64,000 nucleotides of DNA, from positions 1 through 64,000 of the forward strand of contig CBFHSF010000003.1 of assembly GCA_965658445.1 (NCBI GenBank), read 5' to 3'. The stretch is from CBFHSF01 sp965658445 (GTDB lineage Bacteria; Bacteroidota; Bacteroidia; Flavobacteriales; Schleiferiaceae). Below the pieces are notes generated by a model. That model saw only the letters and a list, made by a program, of their open reading frames with translations. It searched no databases and had not been told where the DNA came from. The translations under genes and the position numbers were made by a program. Each line of letters opens with the position of its first letter. Within the stretch, counting starts at the first letter, position 1. Shown one piece after another: positions 9,045 to 17,220 of the stretch.

Positions 9045-9561
9045 GTACGAGAACCCCTGGATCCGTATCTATCACGACGAGGTCGTCAACCCCAATGGAG
9101 GGGAAGGAATTTACGGTGTTGTAGATTTTCAGAATACAGCCATTGGTGTCATACCCATTGACGAAGAAGGCAATACATGGCTGGTTGGTCAGCACAGATA
9201 TCCTTTGAATACATACACCTGGGAAATCCCAGAGGGCGGCGGTCCCATTGGAACGGATCCAAAAGAATCTGCCATTCGCGAATTGGAGGAAGAAATAGGG
9301 TATTCGGCAAAATCTCTAGTGGAAATTCAGCGCATGCAACTTTCCAATTCTGCCACCAATGAAGAGGCCATTATTTACTTGGCCAAGGATTTATTTCCCA
9401 GTTCACAGGCTCCAGATCCCACCGAAGATTTAAAAATCAAAAAAGTGGCGGTTCAGGAAGCGATTGATTTAGTTCTTACTGGAGAAATCGTGGATTCCAT
9501 GAGTGTAGCCGGATTGCTGAAAGTAAAAATCATGTTGGATAGCGGAGATTTGAAATTGTAA
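8995..9561 (+). CDS. Nudix hydrolase, ADP-ribose pyrophosphatase-like
   Basis: 188 residues from ATG 8995, which lies within the end of the MORN-repeat gene in another frame (50-bp overlap). The Nudix box is at about residues 79-100: GGGPIGTDPKESAIRELEEEIG. The catalytic REUxEExGU half is intact (RELEEEIGY), whereas the upstream Glu of the canonical Gx5Ex7 half is Thr. An upstream WEIPEGG and a conserved C-terminal half match NudF/ADP-ribose pyrophosphatases that cleave ADP-ribose or related nucleoside diphosphate sugars in the cytoplasm. The exact substrate is not predictable. Convergent with the GSCFA gene. Confidence 0.87.
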   Translation: MAEEWIGNWKRKNREIKYENPWIRIYHDEVVNPNGGEGIYGVVDFQNTAIGVIPIDEEGNTWLVGQHRYPLNTYTWEIPEGGGPIGTDPKESAIRELEEEIGYSAKSLVEIQRMQLSNSATNEEAIIYLAKDLFPSSQAPDPTEDLKIKKVAVQEAIDLVLTGEIVDSMSVAGLLKVKIMLDSGDLKL

Positions 9562-9590
9562 TCCAACCGCAGAATTACTCTTGAATTCAA

Positions 9591-10529
9591 TCACTCCCGA
9601 ATCCAATTCCTTTTGAATTCACATTCCCATTGTGATATTTTATCTATCACCAATTGATTGTGTTTTTCTATTGAATCTGGAGTGGGGTGTAGAATGCGAT
9701 GATTAAACAGGCTTCTAACCTTCTCAGAGGCTTTAACCATGTTTTGCGTGCCCTCATCTAGTAGAACAGAGAAACGCTCCCAAATCTCATCTATGGCTTC
9801 TGGGCTGGGGTGAACCAAATCCCTATCATAAAATCGATAATCGCGCAACTCGTCCACTACTATTTCATAGGCGGGAAAATAATGCGCCCGTTCGTGTTTT
9901 TCCACGATTTCTGAAAGGGCAAGAACCAGAGTGGCCTTGGATTTTTGATTGTTAACAGCGCCTTGCTTGAGATGTCTAACAGGGCTAATGGAAAACCAAA
10001 ATTGGGCCTTCGGCCAAAGCGCATACACTCTTTCAAAATCGCTCAGGATGTTTTCAATTTTTATCAGCTCAAGGCTGAAATCAGATCCCGGTCTTTTGTG
10101 ACAATTATTTACGGTTTGACCCGTAGACTTTTCTACCCATTTATACGCCGTTCCCGGTGTGATAAAAATATGGGTGATGTCTTTTTTGATGGGGTGAATT
10201 TCCAGTTGACGATGTGTGATTTCTGCCTCCAGCTCATCACGAGTAGGTCTCGAAAACGAACCGTGGTGGTCCTTGCTATGCCAAAGGTTGTTGAAGGAAA
10301 ACCATCGATCAGAAGTTTGTAAAACGGCGTCTCCCAATTGTTGTAATTGATTGAGAATGGATTCTATATTGTACGAAACTCCAAAGGGATTGACTTGAAT
10401 GGGAACTCCTCCCAAACGCAAGCGCTGACCTATGTTTTCGGAAAAACAAGATCCCACCGAGAGAAGAGAAGAACTCCAGTCTACTTGAGGGCCCGTGGGC
10501 TCAAACGATACCGGAGTTGTCCACTTCAT
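9591..10529 (-). CDS. GSCFA domain protein
   Basis: 312 residues. The signature of the GSCFA family, here GSCFSENIGQRL, is at about residues 26-37, followed by NPFGVSYN; a histidine-bearing DLVHPSPEAIDEIW motif sits near residue 240. GSCFA proteins are common in Bacteroidota and have an SGNH-hydrolase-like plan (Ser early, Asp-x-x-His late), which is visible here, so an esterase or acyl-transfer function is plausible but unproven. No signal peptide. It lies downstream of the short ORF at 10707-10874 on the same strand and is convergent with the Nudix gene. Confidence 0.85.
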   Translation of the reverse strand: MKWTTPVSFEPTGPQVDWSSSLLSVGSCFSENIGQRLRLGGVPIQVNPFGVSYNIESILNQLQQLGDAVLQTSDRWFSFNNLWHSKDHHGSFSRPTRDELEAEITHRQLEIHPIKKDITHIFITPGTAYKWVEKSTGQTVNNCHKRPGSDFSLELIKIENILSDFERVYALWPKAQFWFSISPVRHLKQGAVNNQKSKATLVLALSEIVEKHERAHYFPAYEIVVDELRDYRFYDRDLVHPSPEAIDEIWERFSVLLDEGTQNMVKASEKVRSLFNHRILHPTPDSIEKHNQLVIDKISQWECEFKRNWIRE

Positions 10530-10706
10530 AATTCAATGATTTTATTTTGAGTTGAGTTGCTATACCATGGCAGCGCCAAGCAAAGACTCTAATGGCGTAC
10601 CGCCGCTTTCCTCCCCACTGATAATCAAGGTCTGTGAGAAGTTGATTTTTGAAAGGCTAAAAATATTAAAAATCACATTTGTACATTGTATTGTTCAGGG
10701 AATGGT

Positions 10707-10874
10707 TTAGGCTTGTTTAAAAACTTCCCAAGAGCGCTCCTCCCTCATGGCGTGTCTCAAGGCGGTAAGCCAAGTTACGTGACGATGAATAATGGTCTTT
10801 TTTTCCTGGTACAACTCTTCCTCAGAGAGAGGATTTTCTGTGTGATTATTGTTGATCATCACCATGGTTTTCAT
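10707..10874 (-). CDS. Small hypothetical protein, 55 residues
   Basis: Read directly from the minus strand: ATG at 10874, stop TAA at 10707-10709, product beginning MKTMVMINNNHTENPLS and ending ERSWEVFKQA. It is hydrophilic and helix-prone with a central HRHVTWLTALRHAM segment. A purine-rich AAGAAGAGG lies about 10 bases before the start, acting as a plausible ribosome-binding site, and an in-frame stop immediately precedes the ATG. The amino-acid composition is normal for a protein, unlike the antisense frame. I do not recognise a family. It sits between the SDR and GSCFA genes in an otherwise empty 440-bp spacer; the remaining flanks (10530-10706 and 10875-10967) show no feature I can support. 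Confidence 0.5.
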   Translation of the reverse strand: MKTMVMINNNHTENPLSEEELYQEKKTIIHRHVTWLTALRHAMREERSWEVFKQA

Positions 10875-10967
10875 TTACGGAATACCTCTTCTTTGTTAAC
10901 ATGAAATTCGGTTAAGAGAATGGAGCGAAACCATTCTTGGTTATGTCAAACAGTTGTCAAACGTAAA

Positions 10968-12380
10968 CTACCGAGAGGAACAAATTCTCGACAACATTCC
11001 TTCAAAAATAAAGAAATGAAAGGGTAAAACCGAATACCAGTACAAACGACCGGAAAGCCCCACGGGGCGGAAGGTTGCGGTTTGTGTTACGGTATTTTCA
11101 TCAATTACAAATTCCAACCAAGCATCTCCGGGAAGCTTCATTTCTGCAAAGAGCAAAAGACGATTTGGGCTCACGGCAATAACCCTCCAAAAATCTAGGG
11201 CGTCACCAATTTGCAAGGTATCGGGATGCGTCCGACCTCGGCGCAAGCCAACTCCACCCACCACTTTGTCCATCCAACCTCTGATCTTCCACAAAAAATT
11301 GGCGTAGTACCAACCTCTTTCGCCTCCAATGGACATGATGTTTTCCGTGATGTTTCTTCGATTTTCTGAAGTTACTTTTTTGGTTTTAATATCTCTAAAC
11401 ACACCGTAGGCGGGAACCTTGATGTGATCCATAGAATGCACTTGTTCGCCCTGGTCATTGACGGCGTCTTTCCAAGAGGAGATCACAGAGTTCTGTGCAA
11501 TCTTGGTAAAGGCCTTTTCTACGGAATCTTTGTAGGAAAGGAGTTGGGTAGGATACAATTCCTGAAGTCTCAAATCCCTACAGACTACATCTACCTTCAT
11601 GGAGTTAACTAGGTTCTTCGCCAAAAAATAGGAGGTCGAAGTCACGAAGTACAGCCAATAACTGGAGAGTCGAGGTGTTAATACGGGAAGGGTTACAATC
11701 CATCGGCGTAGCTTTCTCACTTCAGCAAATTGCAACAACATTTCCTTGTACGTCAACACTTCATGTCCACCAATGTCAAAGGTTTGATTAAAGGTGTTTT
11801 CCTGGCCAATGATGGAGGTCAAATAGTGCAATACATTGCGAATGGCAATGGGTTGACATTGTGAATTCAGCCATTTGGGAGTAATCATAAAGGGAAGCTT
11901 TTCTACCAAATCCCTAATGATTTCAAAAGAAGCAGAACCCGACCCCACCACAATTCCCGCTCTGAGAATGGTCACGGGAATGTCGCCTTCTTTTAAATAC
12001 TCTTCCACTGAATTTCTCGACTCTAAATGTTGGCTAGAAACACCAATGGGTTTGAGCCCGCTGAGGTAAATGATTTGTTTCGCACCACTATTCTTTACAA
12101 ACGCATTGAAGTTGTGAGCCGCCTTTTTCTCGAGTTCTTCGAATCGTTTGTGATTAGAGGACAAACTGTGTATGAGGTAAAAGGCAACCTCAAACTCTGG
12201 ACAATCCCCTGAGGGATTTAGGAAATCTACTTCTACCAAGTGCAGTTTTTTGCTAGTCAAAGTAGGATTAAAGCGCTTGGGATCTCTTACACAGCAATAC
12301 ACTTCATGTCCCGCTTCCAGCAGAAGGGGCAGAAGTCTTTTTCCTATGTATCCGTTGGCACCGGTTAAGAGAATGCGCAT
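10968..12380 (-). CDS. SDR-family NAD(P)-binding protein with C-terminal DUF2867 domain
   Basis: 470 residues. The N-terminus is an atypical/extended short-chain dehydrogenase Rossmann fold: MRILLTGANGYIGKRLLPLLL gives the TGxxGxxG dinucleotide motif, with YLIHSLSSN and IIYLSGL strands following. The last 150 residues (from about GGERGWYYANFLWKIRG) match the DUF2867 domain that is fused to such SDRs in many bacteria. The C-terminal WYSVLPFHFFIFEGM is hydrophobic and may touch the membrane. The substrate is unknown; related proteins are annotated as NAD-dependent epimerases or NADH-ubiquinone complex-associated factors. Single gene, followed on the same strand by the small ORF at 10874. Confidence 0.85.
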   Translation of the reverse strand: MRILLTGANGYIGKRLLPLLLEAGHEVYCCVRDPKRFNPTLTSKKLHLVEVDFLNPSGDCPEFEVAFYLIHSLSSNHKRFEELEKKAAHNFNAFVKNSGAKQIIYLSGLKPIGVSSQHLESRNSVEEYLKEGDIPVTILRAGIVVGSGSASFEIIRDLVEKLPFMITPKWLNSQCQPIAIRNVLHYLTSIIGQENTFNQTFDIGGHEVLTYKEMLLQFAEVRKLRRWIVTLPVLTPRLSSYWLYFVTSTSYFLAKNLVNSMKVDVVCRDLRLQELYPTQLLSYKDSVEKAFTKIAQNSVISSWKDAVNDQGEQVHSMDHIKVPAYGVFRDIKTKKVTSENRRNITENIMSIGGERGWYYANFLWKIRGWMDKVVGGVGLRRGRTHPDTLQIGDALDFWRVIAVSPNRLLLFAEMKLPGDAWLEFVIDENTVTQTATFRPVGLSGRLYWYSVLPFHFFIFEGMLSRICSSR

Positions 12381-12493
12381 GTTCGATTATTTGGGATCAT
12401 TGGAAAGTGTCACCACCCAATGAATGCTATTGAAGGTACAAAATGAAGGGGATAATTATAACCGCCAGAGATCGCGACTTGTTTTTTGCCCAT

Positions 12494-12520
12494 AAAAAAA
12501 CCCGCCACAAGGGCGGGTTT
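12494..12520 (-). terminator. Rho-independent terminator of the aldehyde dehydrogenase gene
   Basis: Stem AAACCCGCC/GGCGGGTTT (12498-12506 with 12512-12520) and a 5-base loop; on the minus strand it is followed by a run of seven T. It begins 18 bp past the stop codon at 12538. Confidence 0.9.
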
Positions 12521-12537
12521 CAGTGTTTTGTCAAAGT

Positions 12538-14082
12538 TTAAATATCAAACTTGATTCCTTGTGCCAAAGGCAACTCAAGGGTGTAGTTCAAGGTGTTGGT
12601 CTGACGTCTCATGTACGCTTTCCATGCGTCTGATCCAGACTCTCTACCCCCACCGGTTTCCTTTTCTCCACCAAAGGCACCACCAATCTCAGCACCACTA
12701 GTACCGATGTTTACGTTGGCAATTCCACAGTCAGATCCCGCTGCTGACAAGAACGCGTTGGCGTCCTGCAAGTTGTTGGTCATGATGGCAGAAGAAAGAC
12801 CTTGTTTTACTCCGTTTTGAATGGCGATAGCATCCTGAACAGATCCCTTGTACTTGAGCAAGTAAAGGATGGGAGCAAACGTTTCTTCTTGAACGATTTC
12901 GTAGGCGTTGTCTGCTTCTACGATGGCGGGTTTTACGTAACAACCACTTTCGTAGCCTTCACCTTCCAATACGCCGCCGGGAACAATTACATTTCCTCCT
13001 TCAGCAACGGCTTTTTCCAATGCCTTAGAGTACATGTCAACCGCCAACGTGTCGATAAGCGGACCTACGTGATTGGTTTCGTCCAATGGATTTCCAATCT
13101 TAAGCTGACCGTACGCGTCAACCAATGCGTTTTTAACCGTGTCGTAAACGTCTTCGTGAATGATCAACCTACGAGTAGAAGTACAGCGTTGTCCGGCAGT
13201 ACCCACCGCGCCAAATACCGCACCGATAGTAGTCATTCTCAAATCAGACTCTGGAGTTACGATGATGGCGTTGTTTCCGCCAAGTTCCAAAATTGACTTT
13301 CCAAGACGAGCGGCTACAGCAGCTCCAACAATTTTACCCATTCGGATAGAACCTGTTGCAGAAACCAAAGGCACGCGAGTGTCATTAGTCATCAACTCAC
13401 CCACTTTGTAATCTCCTGTGATCAAACAAGAAAGACCTTCAGGCAGGTTGTTTTCGGCAGCTACTTCGTTAAAGATATTTTGACAAGCGATTCCACAAAG
13501 AGGCGCTTTTTCTGATGGCTTCCAAATACAAACGTCTCCACAAACCCAAGCAAGGGCCGTGTTCCAAGCCCAAACGGCAACGGGGAAGTTAAAGGCAGAG
13601 ATAATTCCCACCAACCCCATCGGGTGCCATTGTTCCATCATGTGGTGACCAGGGCGCTCAGACTTCATAGTCAAACCGTAAAGTTGTCTAGAAAGACCCA
13701 CTGCAAAATCACAGATATCAATCATTTCTTGAACCTCTCCGTAGCCTTCCTGAAGAGATTTTCCCATTTCGTAAGAAACCAACTGACCGAGGGCCTCTTT
13801 CTTTTCGCGAAGCTTGTTTCCAAACTGTCTAACGATTTCGCCACGCTTGGGTGCGGGCATGTCGCGCCACTGCAAAAAGGCAGATTGTGCCGTAGTGATA
13901 ACGCGCTCGTATTCAGCTTCTGTAGTTGTTTTTACAGAGCCAATAACCTTTCCGTCTACAGGGGAATAGCTGGAAATGGTTTCACCCGAACCAAAAAATT
14001 CAGCTCCGGTAGAGGTTCCCAAATTCTCTTCGGAAATACCCAAAGTAGAGAGAACCGATTTAACGTCTATTGAAGTACTCAT
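12538..14082 (-). CDS. Aldehyde dehydrogenase, ALDH7 (antiquitin-like) family
   Basis: 514 residues. The full ALDH fold is present: NAD-binding segment with the FNFPVAVWAWNTALAWVCGD stretch, general-base Glu in ILELGGNNAI, and catalytic Cys in GTAGQRCTSTRRL (near residue 300). The combination QWHPMGLVGIISAFNFP and SGAEIGGAFGGEKETGGGRESGSDAWK is typical of ALDH7, whose best-known activity is oxidation of alpha-aminoadipate semialdehyde in lysine catabolism. The lysine-pathway role is inferred from family only; no other lysine-degradation genes are beside it. It is monocistronic with a strong terminator, and divergent from gltX. Confidence 0.9.
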   Translation of the reverse strand: MSTSIDVKSVLSTLGISEENLGTSTGAEFFGSGETISSYSPVDGKVIGSVKTTTEAEYERVITTAQSAFLQWRDMPAPKRGEIVRQFGNKLREKKEALGQLVSYEMGKSLQEGYGEVQEMIDICDFAVGLSRQLYGLTMKSERPGHHMMEQWHPMGLVGIISAFNFPVAVWAWNTALAWVCGDVCIWKPSEKAPLCGIACQNIFNEVAAENNLPEGLSCLITGDYKVGELMTNDTRVPLVSATGSIRMGKIVGAAVAARLGKSILELGGNNAIIVTPESDLRMTTIGAVFGAVGTAGQRCTSTRRLIIHEDVYDTVKNALVDAYGQLKIGNPLDETNHVGPLIDTLAVDMYSKALEKAVAEGGNVIVPGGVLEGEGYESGCYVKPAIVEADNAYEIVQEETFAPILYLLKYKGSVQDAIAIQNGVKQGLSSAIMTNNLQDANAFLSAAGSDCGIANVNIGTSGAEIGGAFGGEKETGGGRESGSDAWKAYMRRQTNTLNYTLELPLAQGIKFDI

Positions 14083-14215
14083 TGTGTGTTTTTGAATGGT
14101 TTATTTTCAAAGCGGGTGCAAGGTAGCAAATTGAGGTTACAATGTGGATGAAATCGGCGCAAAGCCACAGGGTTGAAGAAGGTTTAGCACACGTGCAGCT
14201 CTCCCAATAATTAAT

Positions 14216-14224
14216 TACCTTTGC
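14216..14224 (+). promoter_or_regulatory. -7 element of the gltX promoter
   Basis: TACCTTTGC, an exact TAnnTTTG match 30 bp before the gltX ATG, with a purine-rich AAAAAAGGAG ribosome-binding sequence between them. Confidence 0.6.
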
Positions 14225-14254
14225 GGCCTGAAAAAAGGAGAAAAACAGATTCAA

Positions 14255-15772
14255 ATGGACAATGTACGCGTGCGTTTTGCCCCGAGCCCCACAGGACCCC
14301 TTCACATGGGAGGTGTTAGAACGGCTCTTTACAACTATTTATTTGCCAAGAAACACGGCGGTAAATTCATCCTTAGAATTGAGGACACGGACCAAACGCG
14401 ATTTGTAGAAGGAGCGGAGGATTACATTATAGAAAGCTTGGCTTGGTGCGGAATTTCTCCGGACGAAGGTCAGAGCGTAGGTGGCGAATACGGCCCTTAT
14501 GTGCAGTCTGAGCGCAAGCCCATGTACCGCCAATACGCCGATCAATTGATTGAATCGGGTCATGCGTACTATGCCTTTGATACTTCTGAAGATTTAGAAA
14601 ACATTCGCGCCATGGCCAAGGAGGCCGGAAACGTGAACTGGCAATACAACCACATTACGCGCTCTACTATGAAGAACTCTTTGACGCTTCCTGCGGATGA
14701 GGTTCAACAGCGCCTAGAGAACGGAGACCCCTATGTAATTCGCATCAAGCTGCCTCGCAATCACGAGGTAAAGTTCGAGGACGAGATTCGAGGATGGGTT
14801 TCTGTGAACACCAACAACATGGACGACAAGGTGCTCTTTAAAAGCGACGGTATGCCGACGTATCACCTTGCCAACATCGTGGACGATCACACCATGAAAA
14901 TCTCTCACGTTATCCGTGGAGAAGAGTGGTTGCCATCAGCACCACTTCACGTATTGTTGTACGAGTACCTGGGATGGGATTGTCCAAAATTTGCCCACTT
15001 ACCCCTTCTTCTCAAGCCCGACGGAAATGGAAAATTGAGCAAGAGAGACGGAGATCGCCTAGGCTTCCCGGTTTTCCCATTGGAGTGGAAGAACCCAGAG
15101 TCTGGAGAAATTTCTTCGGGATACCGCGAAAGAGGATTTTTCGCAGAAGCATTTACCAATATGTTGGCCTTCTTGGGGTGGAACCCAGGGACCAACCAGG
15201 AAATTTTCTCATTAGAGGAATTAGTAGAAGCCTTCTCACTTCAGAAAGTTGGAAAGGCGGGAGCTCGTTTTGATTTTGAGAAAGCCAAGTGGTTCAATCA
15301 ACAATATCTAAGAGCCTATTCCGATTCAGAATTGGCAACCTTGGTTACTCCGGAAATGGAAGAAAAAGGATGGAACACCTCTACAGAAAACCTCGAGAAA
15401 ATCGTGGGAATGATGAAGGAGCGCGCAACCTTTACTCACGATTTGATGGCGGAGGCCGGGTTCTTTTTTGAGGCACCCAAGTCTTACGACGAAAAGACTA
15501 CGAAGAAAAAGTGGAAAGAAGATTCTGCAGCAATTCTAAGAGAATTGTCGGAGCGTTTTGCTGCGATAGAAGACTTTTCTTCCGCCGCGATAGAAGGTGT
15601 TTTTAAAGGGTACCTAGAGGAAAAAGAATACGGTTTCGGAAAAGTAGGACCGATTTTTAGATTGGCCATCACCGGAGTGGGCATGGGCCCTTCTATGTTT
15701 GACATCCTAGAGATTATTGGAAAAGACGCTACGCGAAGTCGTATTGAAACAGCGTGCTCTCAATTGGGATAG
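14255..15772 (+). CDS. gltX: Glutamyl-tRNA synthetase
   Basis: 505 residues, family length. Class I synthetase that charges tRNA-Glu. The HIGH-type motif is SPTGPLHMGGVRTALYNYL (residues 11-29) and the KMSKS-type motif is GKLSKRDGDRLGFPVFP (about residues 260-276). The DGMPTYHLANIVDDH and GEEWLPSAP motifs of the catalytic domain are present, followed by the helical anticodon-binding domain. Own promoter at 14216; folB starts 16 bp after its stop, so the two are probably one transcript. Confidence 0.97.
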   Translation: MDNVRVRFAPSPTGPLHMGGVRTALYNYLFAKKHGGKFILRIEDTDQTRFVEGAEDYIIESLAWCGISPDEGQSVGGEYGPYVQSERKPMYRQYADQLIESGHAYYAFDTSEDLENIRAMAKEAGNVNWQYNHITRSTMKNSLTLPADEVQQRLENGDPYVIRIKLPRNHEVKFEDEIRGWVSVNTNNMDDKVLFKSDGMPTYHLANIVDDHTMKISHVIRGEEWLPSAPLHVLLYEYLGWDCPKFAHLPLLLKPDGNGKLSKRDGDRLGFPVFPLEWKNPESGEISSGYRERGFFAEAFTNMLAFLGWNPGTNQEIFSLEELVEAFSLQKVGKAGARFDFEKAKWFNQQYLRAYSDSELATLVTPEMEEKGWNTSTENLEKIVGMMKERATFTHDLMAEAGFFFEAPKSYDEKTTKKKWKEDSAAILRELSERFAAIEDFSSAAIEGVFKGYLEEKEYGFGKVGPIFRLAITGVGMGPSMFDILEIIGKDATRSRIETACSQLG

Positions 15773-15788
15773 ACCAAGAATTAGTATC

Positions 15789-16172
15789 ATGGATAAGATA
15801 TACGTTCAAGGAATAAAGCTCTATGCATACCACGGTTGCATGGAAGAGGAAAGTAAAATTGGATCAGACTACGAAGTAAATGTTGTGGTTTGGGGAAATT
15901 TTGACCAGGCCATTGAGTCCGACAAACTTTCTGACACCATAGACTACGTTCACATCAACCAAATCGTCAAGGAAGAAATGGCCTTGAGAAACAAGCTGTT
16001 AGAAGTCGTTGTGGACAGAATTTGCTACCGACTTTTTAAGGAAAGTGCGTTAGTAAAAAAGGCTTCTGTATCGGTTTCTAAACTTGCCCCTCCCATCAAC
16101 GGAGACGTAGAAAGAGTCACCGTAGAAAGGAAGGTCAAAAGGTCTTATTATTCTTCTTTGGAGAACCAATAG
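15789..16172 (+). CDS. folB: Dihydroneopterin aldolase
   Basis: 127 residues from ATG 15789 (MDKIYVQGIKLYAYHGCMEEE). A longer upstream frame overlaps gltX and is rejected. FolB cleaves 7,8-dihydroneopterin to 6-hydroxymethyl-dihydropterin in folate synthesis. Family features are the AYHGCMEEESKIGSDYEV segment with the conserved H-G and E residues, TIDYVHINQIV, and a C-terminal KLAPPINGDVERVTVE segment carrying the active-site lysine and the conserved P-P. Linked to gltX upstream and tRNA-Cys downstream. Confidence 0.94.
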   Translation: MDKIYVQGIKLYAYHGCMEEESKIGSDYEVNVVVWGNFDQAIESDKLSDTIDYVHINQIVKEEMALRNKLLEVVVDRICYRLFKESALVKKASVSVSKLAPPINGDVERVTVERKVKRSYYSSLENQ

Positions 16173-16179
16173 AAATAAT

Positions 16180-16188
16180 TACTTTTGC
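16180..16188 (+). promoter_or_regulatory. Promoter of tRNA-Cys
   Basis: TACTTTTGC, exact TAnnTTTG match, with a TTG at 16158-16160 placed 19 bases upstream as the -33 element. It lies 22 bp before the tRNA gene. Confidence 0.65.
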
Positions 16189-16210
16189 CGGGCTCAGCCC
16201 ACAAAAACAG

Positions 16211-16281
16211 GGTCTCGTGGCCGAGTGGCTAGGCAGTGGTCTGCAAAACCATCTACAGCGGTTCGAATCCGCTCGAGACCT
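16211..16281 (+). tRNA. tRNA-Cys (anticodon GCA)
   Basis: Folded by eye: acceptor stem GGTCTCG/CGAGACC, D-stem GCC/GGC, anticodon stem GTGGT/ACCAT with loop CTGCAAA (anticodon GCA), and T-arm AGCGG-TTCGAAT-CCGCT. Discriminator base T, no encoded CCA. Length 71 nt. Confidence 0.95.
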
Positions 16282-16284
16282 CAA

Positions 16285-16320
16285 AACCCCATCACACGAA
16301 AGTGTGTTGGGGTTTTTTTT
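16285..16320 (+). terminator. Terminator after tRNA-Cys
   Basis: 13-bp stem (16285-16297 with 16302-16314, one mismatch) around a GAAA tetraloop, followed by eight T, starting 4 nt after the tRNA. Confidence 0.9.
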
Positions 16321-16342
16321 GCTTGCGACTGAGCTTGCTCAG

Positions 16343-16437
16343 AGTCGCTTACGCAAAAAAAGCCCCTTTCATCGCGATAGCGATGTGGGGTTTTGAAGCA
16401 CCATTCCTAGAATCGCGGATGCCCTCCGCCACCGGCG
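16343..16437. repeat. 95-bp direct repeat, copy 1, containing a terminator-like hairpin
   Basis: Identical by eye to 16468-16562 (offset 125 bp). Each copy starts AGTCGCTTACGC and contains A7-GCCCC, then a CATCGC-GATA-GCGATG inner stem, then GGGGTTTT, which would act as a bidirectional terminator (16355-16394 here). Its right part, CCTCCGCC-ACC-GGCGGAGG, is a second hairpin that is complete only in this copy. Confidence 0.85.
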
Positions 16438-16467
16438 GAGGAGAATCCGTCGTTGGGATTTACTCTA

Positions 16468-16562
16468 AGTCGCTTACGCAAAAAAAGCCCCTTTCATCGC
16501 GATAGCGATGTGGGGTTTTGAAGCACCATTCCTAGAATCGCGGATGCCCTCCGCCACCGGCG
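16468..16562. repeat. 95-bp direct repeat, copy 2
   Basis: Second copy of the element at 16343-16437, with its terminator-like hairpin at 16480-16519. The 30 bp between the copies and the flank after copy 2 share diverged ends (GAGAATCCGTC versus GAAAGAATCCGCC), so the original unit may be about 105-125 bp in tandem. Confidence 0.85.
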
Positions 16563-17191
16563 AGAAAGAATCCGCCTTCCGGATCAAGAGTTTTTTCAAA
16601 GCAGTATTCCTTTTTCACAAAGAGGATTACAGCTAGTTGAAACACTTGTCCTTTGCAGCGGGGACCAGCGGTCCCACCCCTGTGTGAATTTCCAAAATTC
16701 TCTGAATGCTACGCTCAATGTAAACGGTTGCAACCGGTAGTACTCGTCTCGAGTTGGAAAAGCCGGGGCGAGTACCACGCCCTCCCAAGTGAAACTTTGT
16801 TTCAGGGAACTAGGAATCAGGAAGGAAAAATGAAGGAATGAGGCATTTTATTGATGTTTTCTTTCATGAATTCAAATAGCTAAGAATTCCTTTTTTCCTC
16901 ATTCCTCATTCCTTCTTTTCTTTGGGGAATCGTGTCGTCTGAAAGCGGCTACTTGACGACTTGCCTTCCACGAAAGTCGTAGCTTGAGACTGGGGACAGG
17001 GGGGTAGCCCCTGTTGGAATGATGTCGAGTAAATTTTTTCCGTTGCCCGTTGCCGGATGCCCGTTACCTCCGGACGACTGTCAGGGTAAAAAACACCACC
17101 AATCTCCTCAAAATCGAGGACATTGTGTATTACCTCTGACGAGATTCAAAACCTCCTATTTGAGAAACTTGGCTCACCGGCCTCAAATCCG
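16563..17191. other. Non-coding island after tRNA-Cys
   Basis: About 630 bp with no convincing coding frame on either strand; the 60-codon frames in it have no recognisable start signals and odd composition. It contains several imperfect dyads: ACAGGGG-GGTAG-CCCCTGT near 17000, a 12-bp inverted repeat (16832-16915), and clustered GTTGCCCGTT/TGCCCGTTACC motifs near 17040-17070. It could hold a structured RNA or decayed element; the sequence alone does not decide. Confidence 0.5.
16832..16915. repeat. 12-bp inverted repeat with 60-bp loop
   Basis: GAAGGAATGAGG at 16832-16843 is the exact reverse complement of 16904-16915. The right arm is followed by a T-rich stretch and preceded by a partial second copy of its own CCTCATT motif. 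Confidence 0.6.
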
Positions 17192-17199
17192 TATTTTTG
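17192..17199 (+). promoter_or_regulatory. Promoter of the acyltransferase pair
   Basis: TATTTTTG, exact TAnnTTTG, with a TTG at 17169-17171 placed 20 bases upstream as -33 element. The position places transcription start near 17203 and excludes the TTG codon at 17197 as translation start. Confidence 0.6.
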
Positions 17200-17220
17200 T
17201 GGCCAATTAACGCTAAGAAC

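Noticed and set aside
7488..9561. Toxin-antitoxin pair (YwqK-like plus Nudix)
   Set aside because: The MORN protein has a signal peptide and the Nudix enzyme is a normal metabolic type; nothing resembles a toxin.
10686..10904. 72-codon plus-strand frame
   Set aside because: Antisense to the better-supported 55-residue ORF, which has a ribosome-binding site and more protein-like composition.
16596..16841. Overlapping 60-residue frames on both strands in the tRNA-Cys island
   Set aside because: Odd composition, no start signals, and they run into the inverted-repeat region.
17197..17220. Upstream TTG as start of the O-acyltransferase
   Set aside because: It lies inside the TATTTTTG promoter box, so it would not be in the mRNA.
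16211..17220. Integrated element using tRNA-Cys as attachment site
   Set aside because: No integrase and no repeat of the tRNA 3' end was found downstream.
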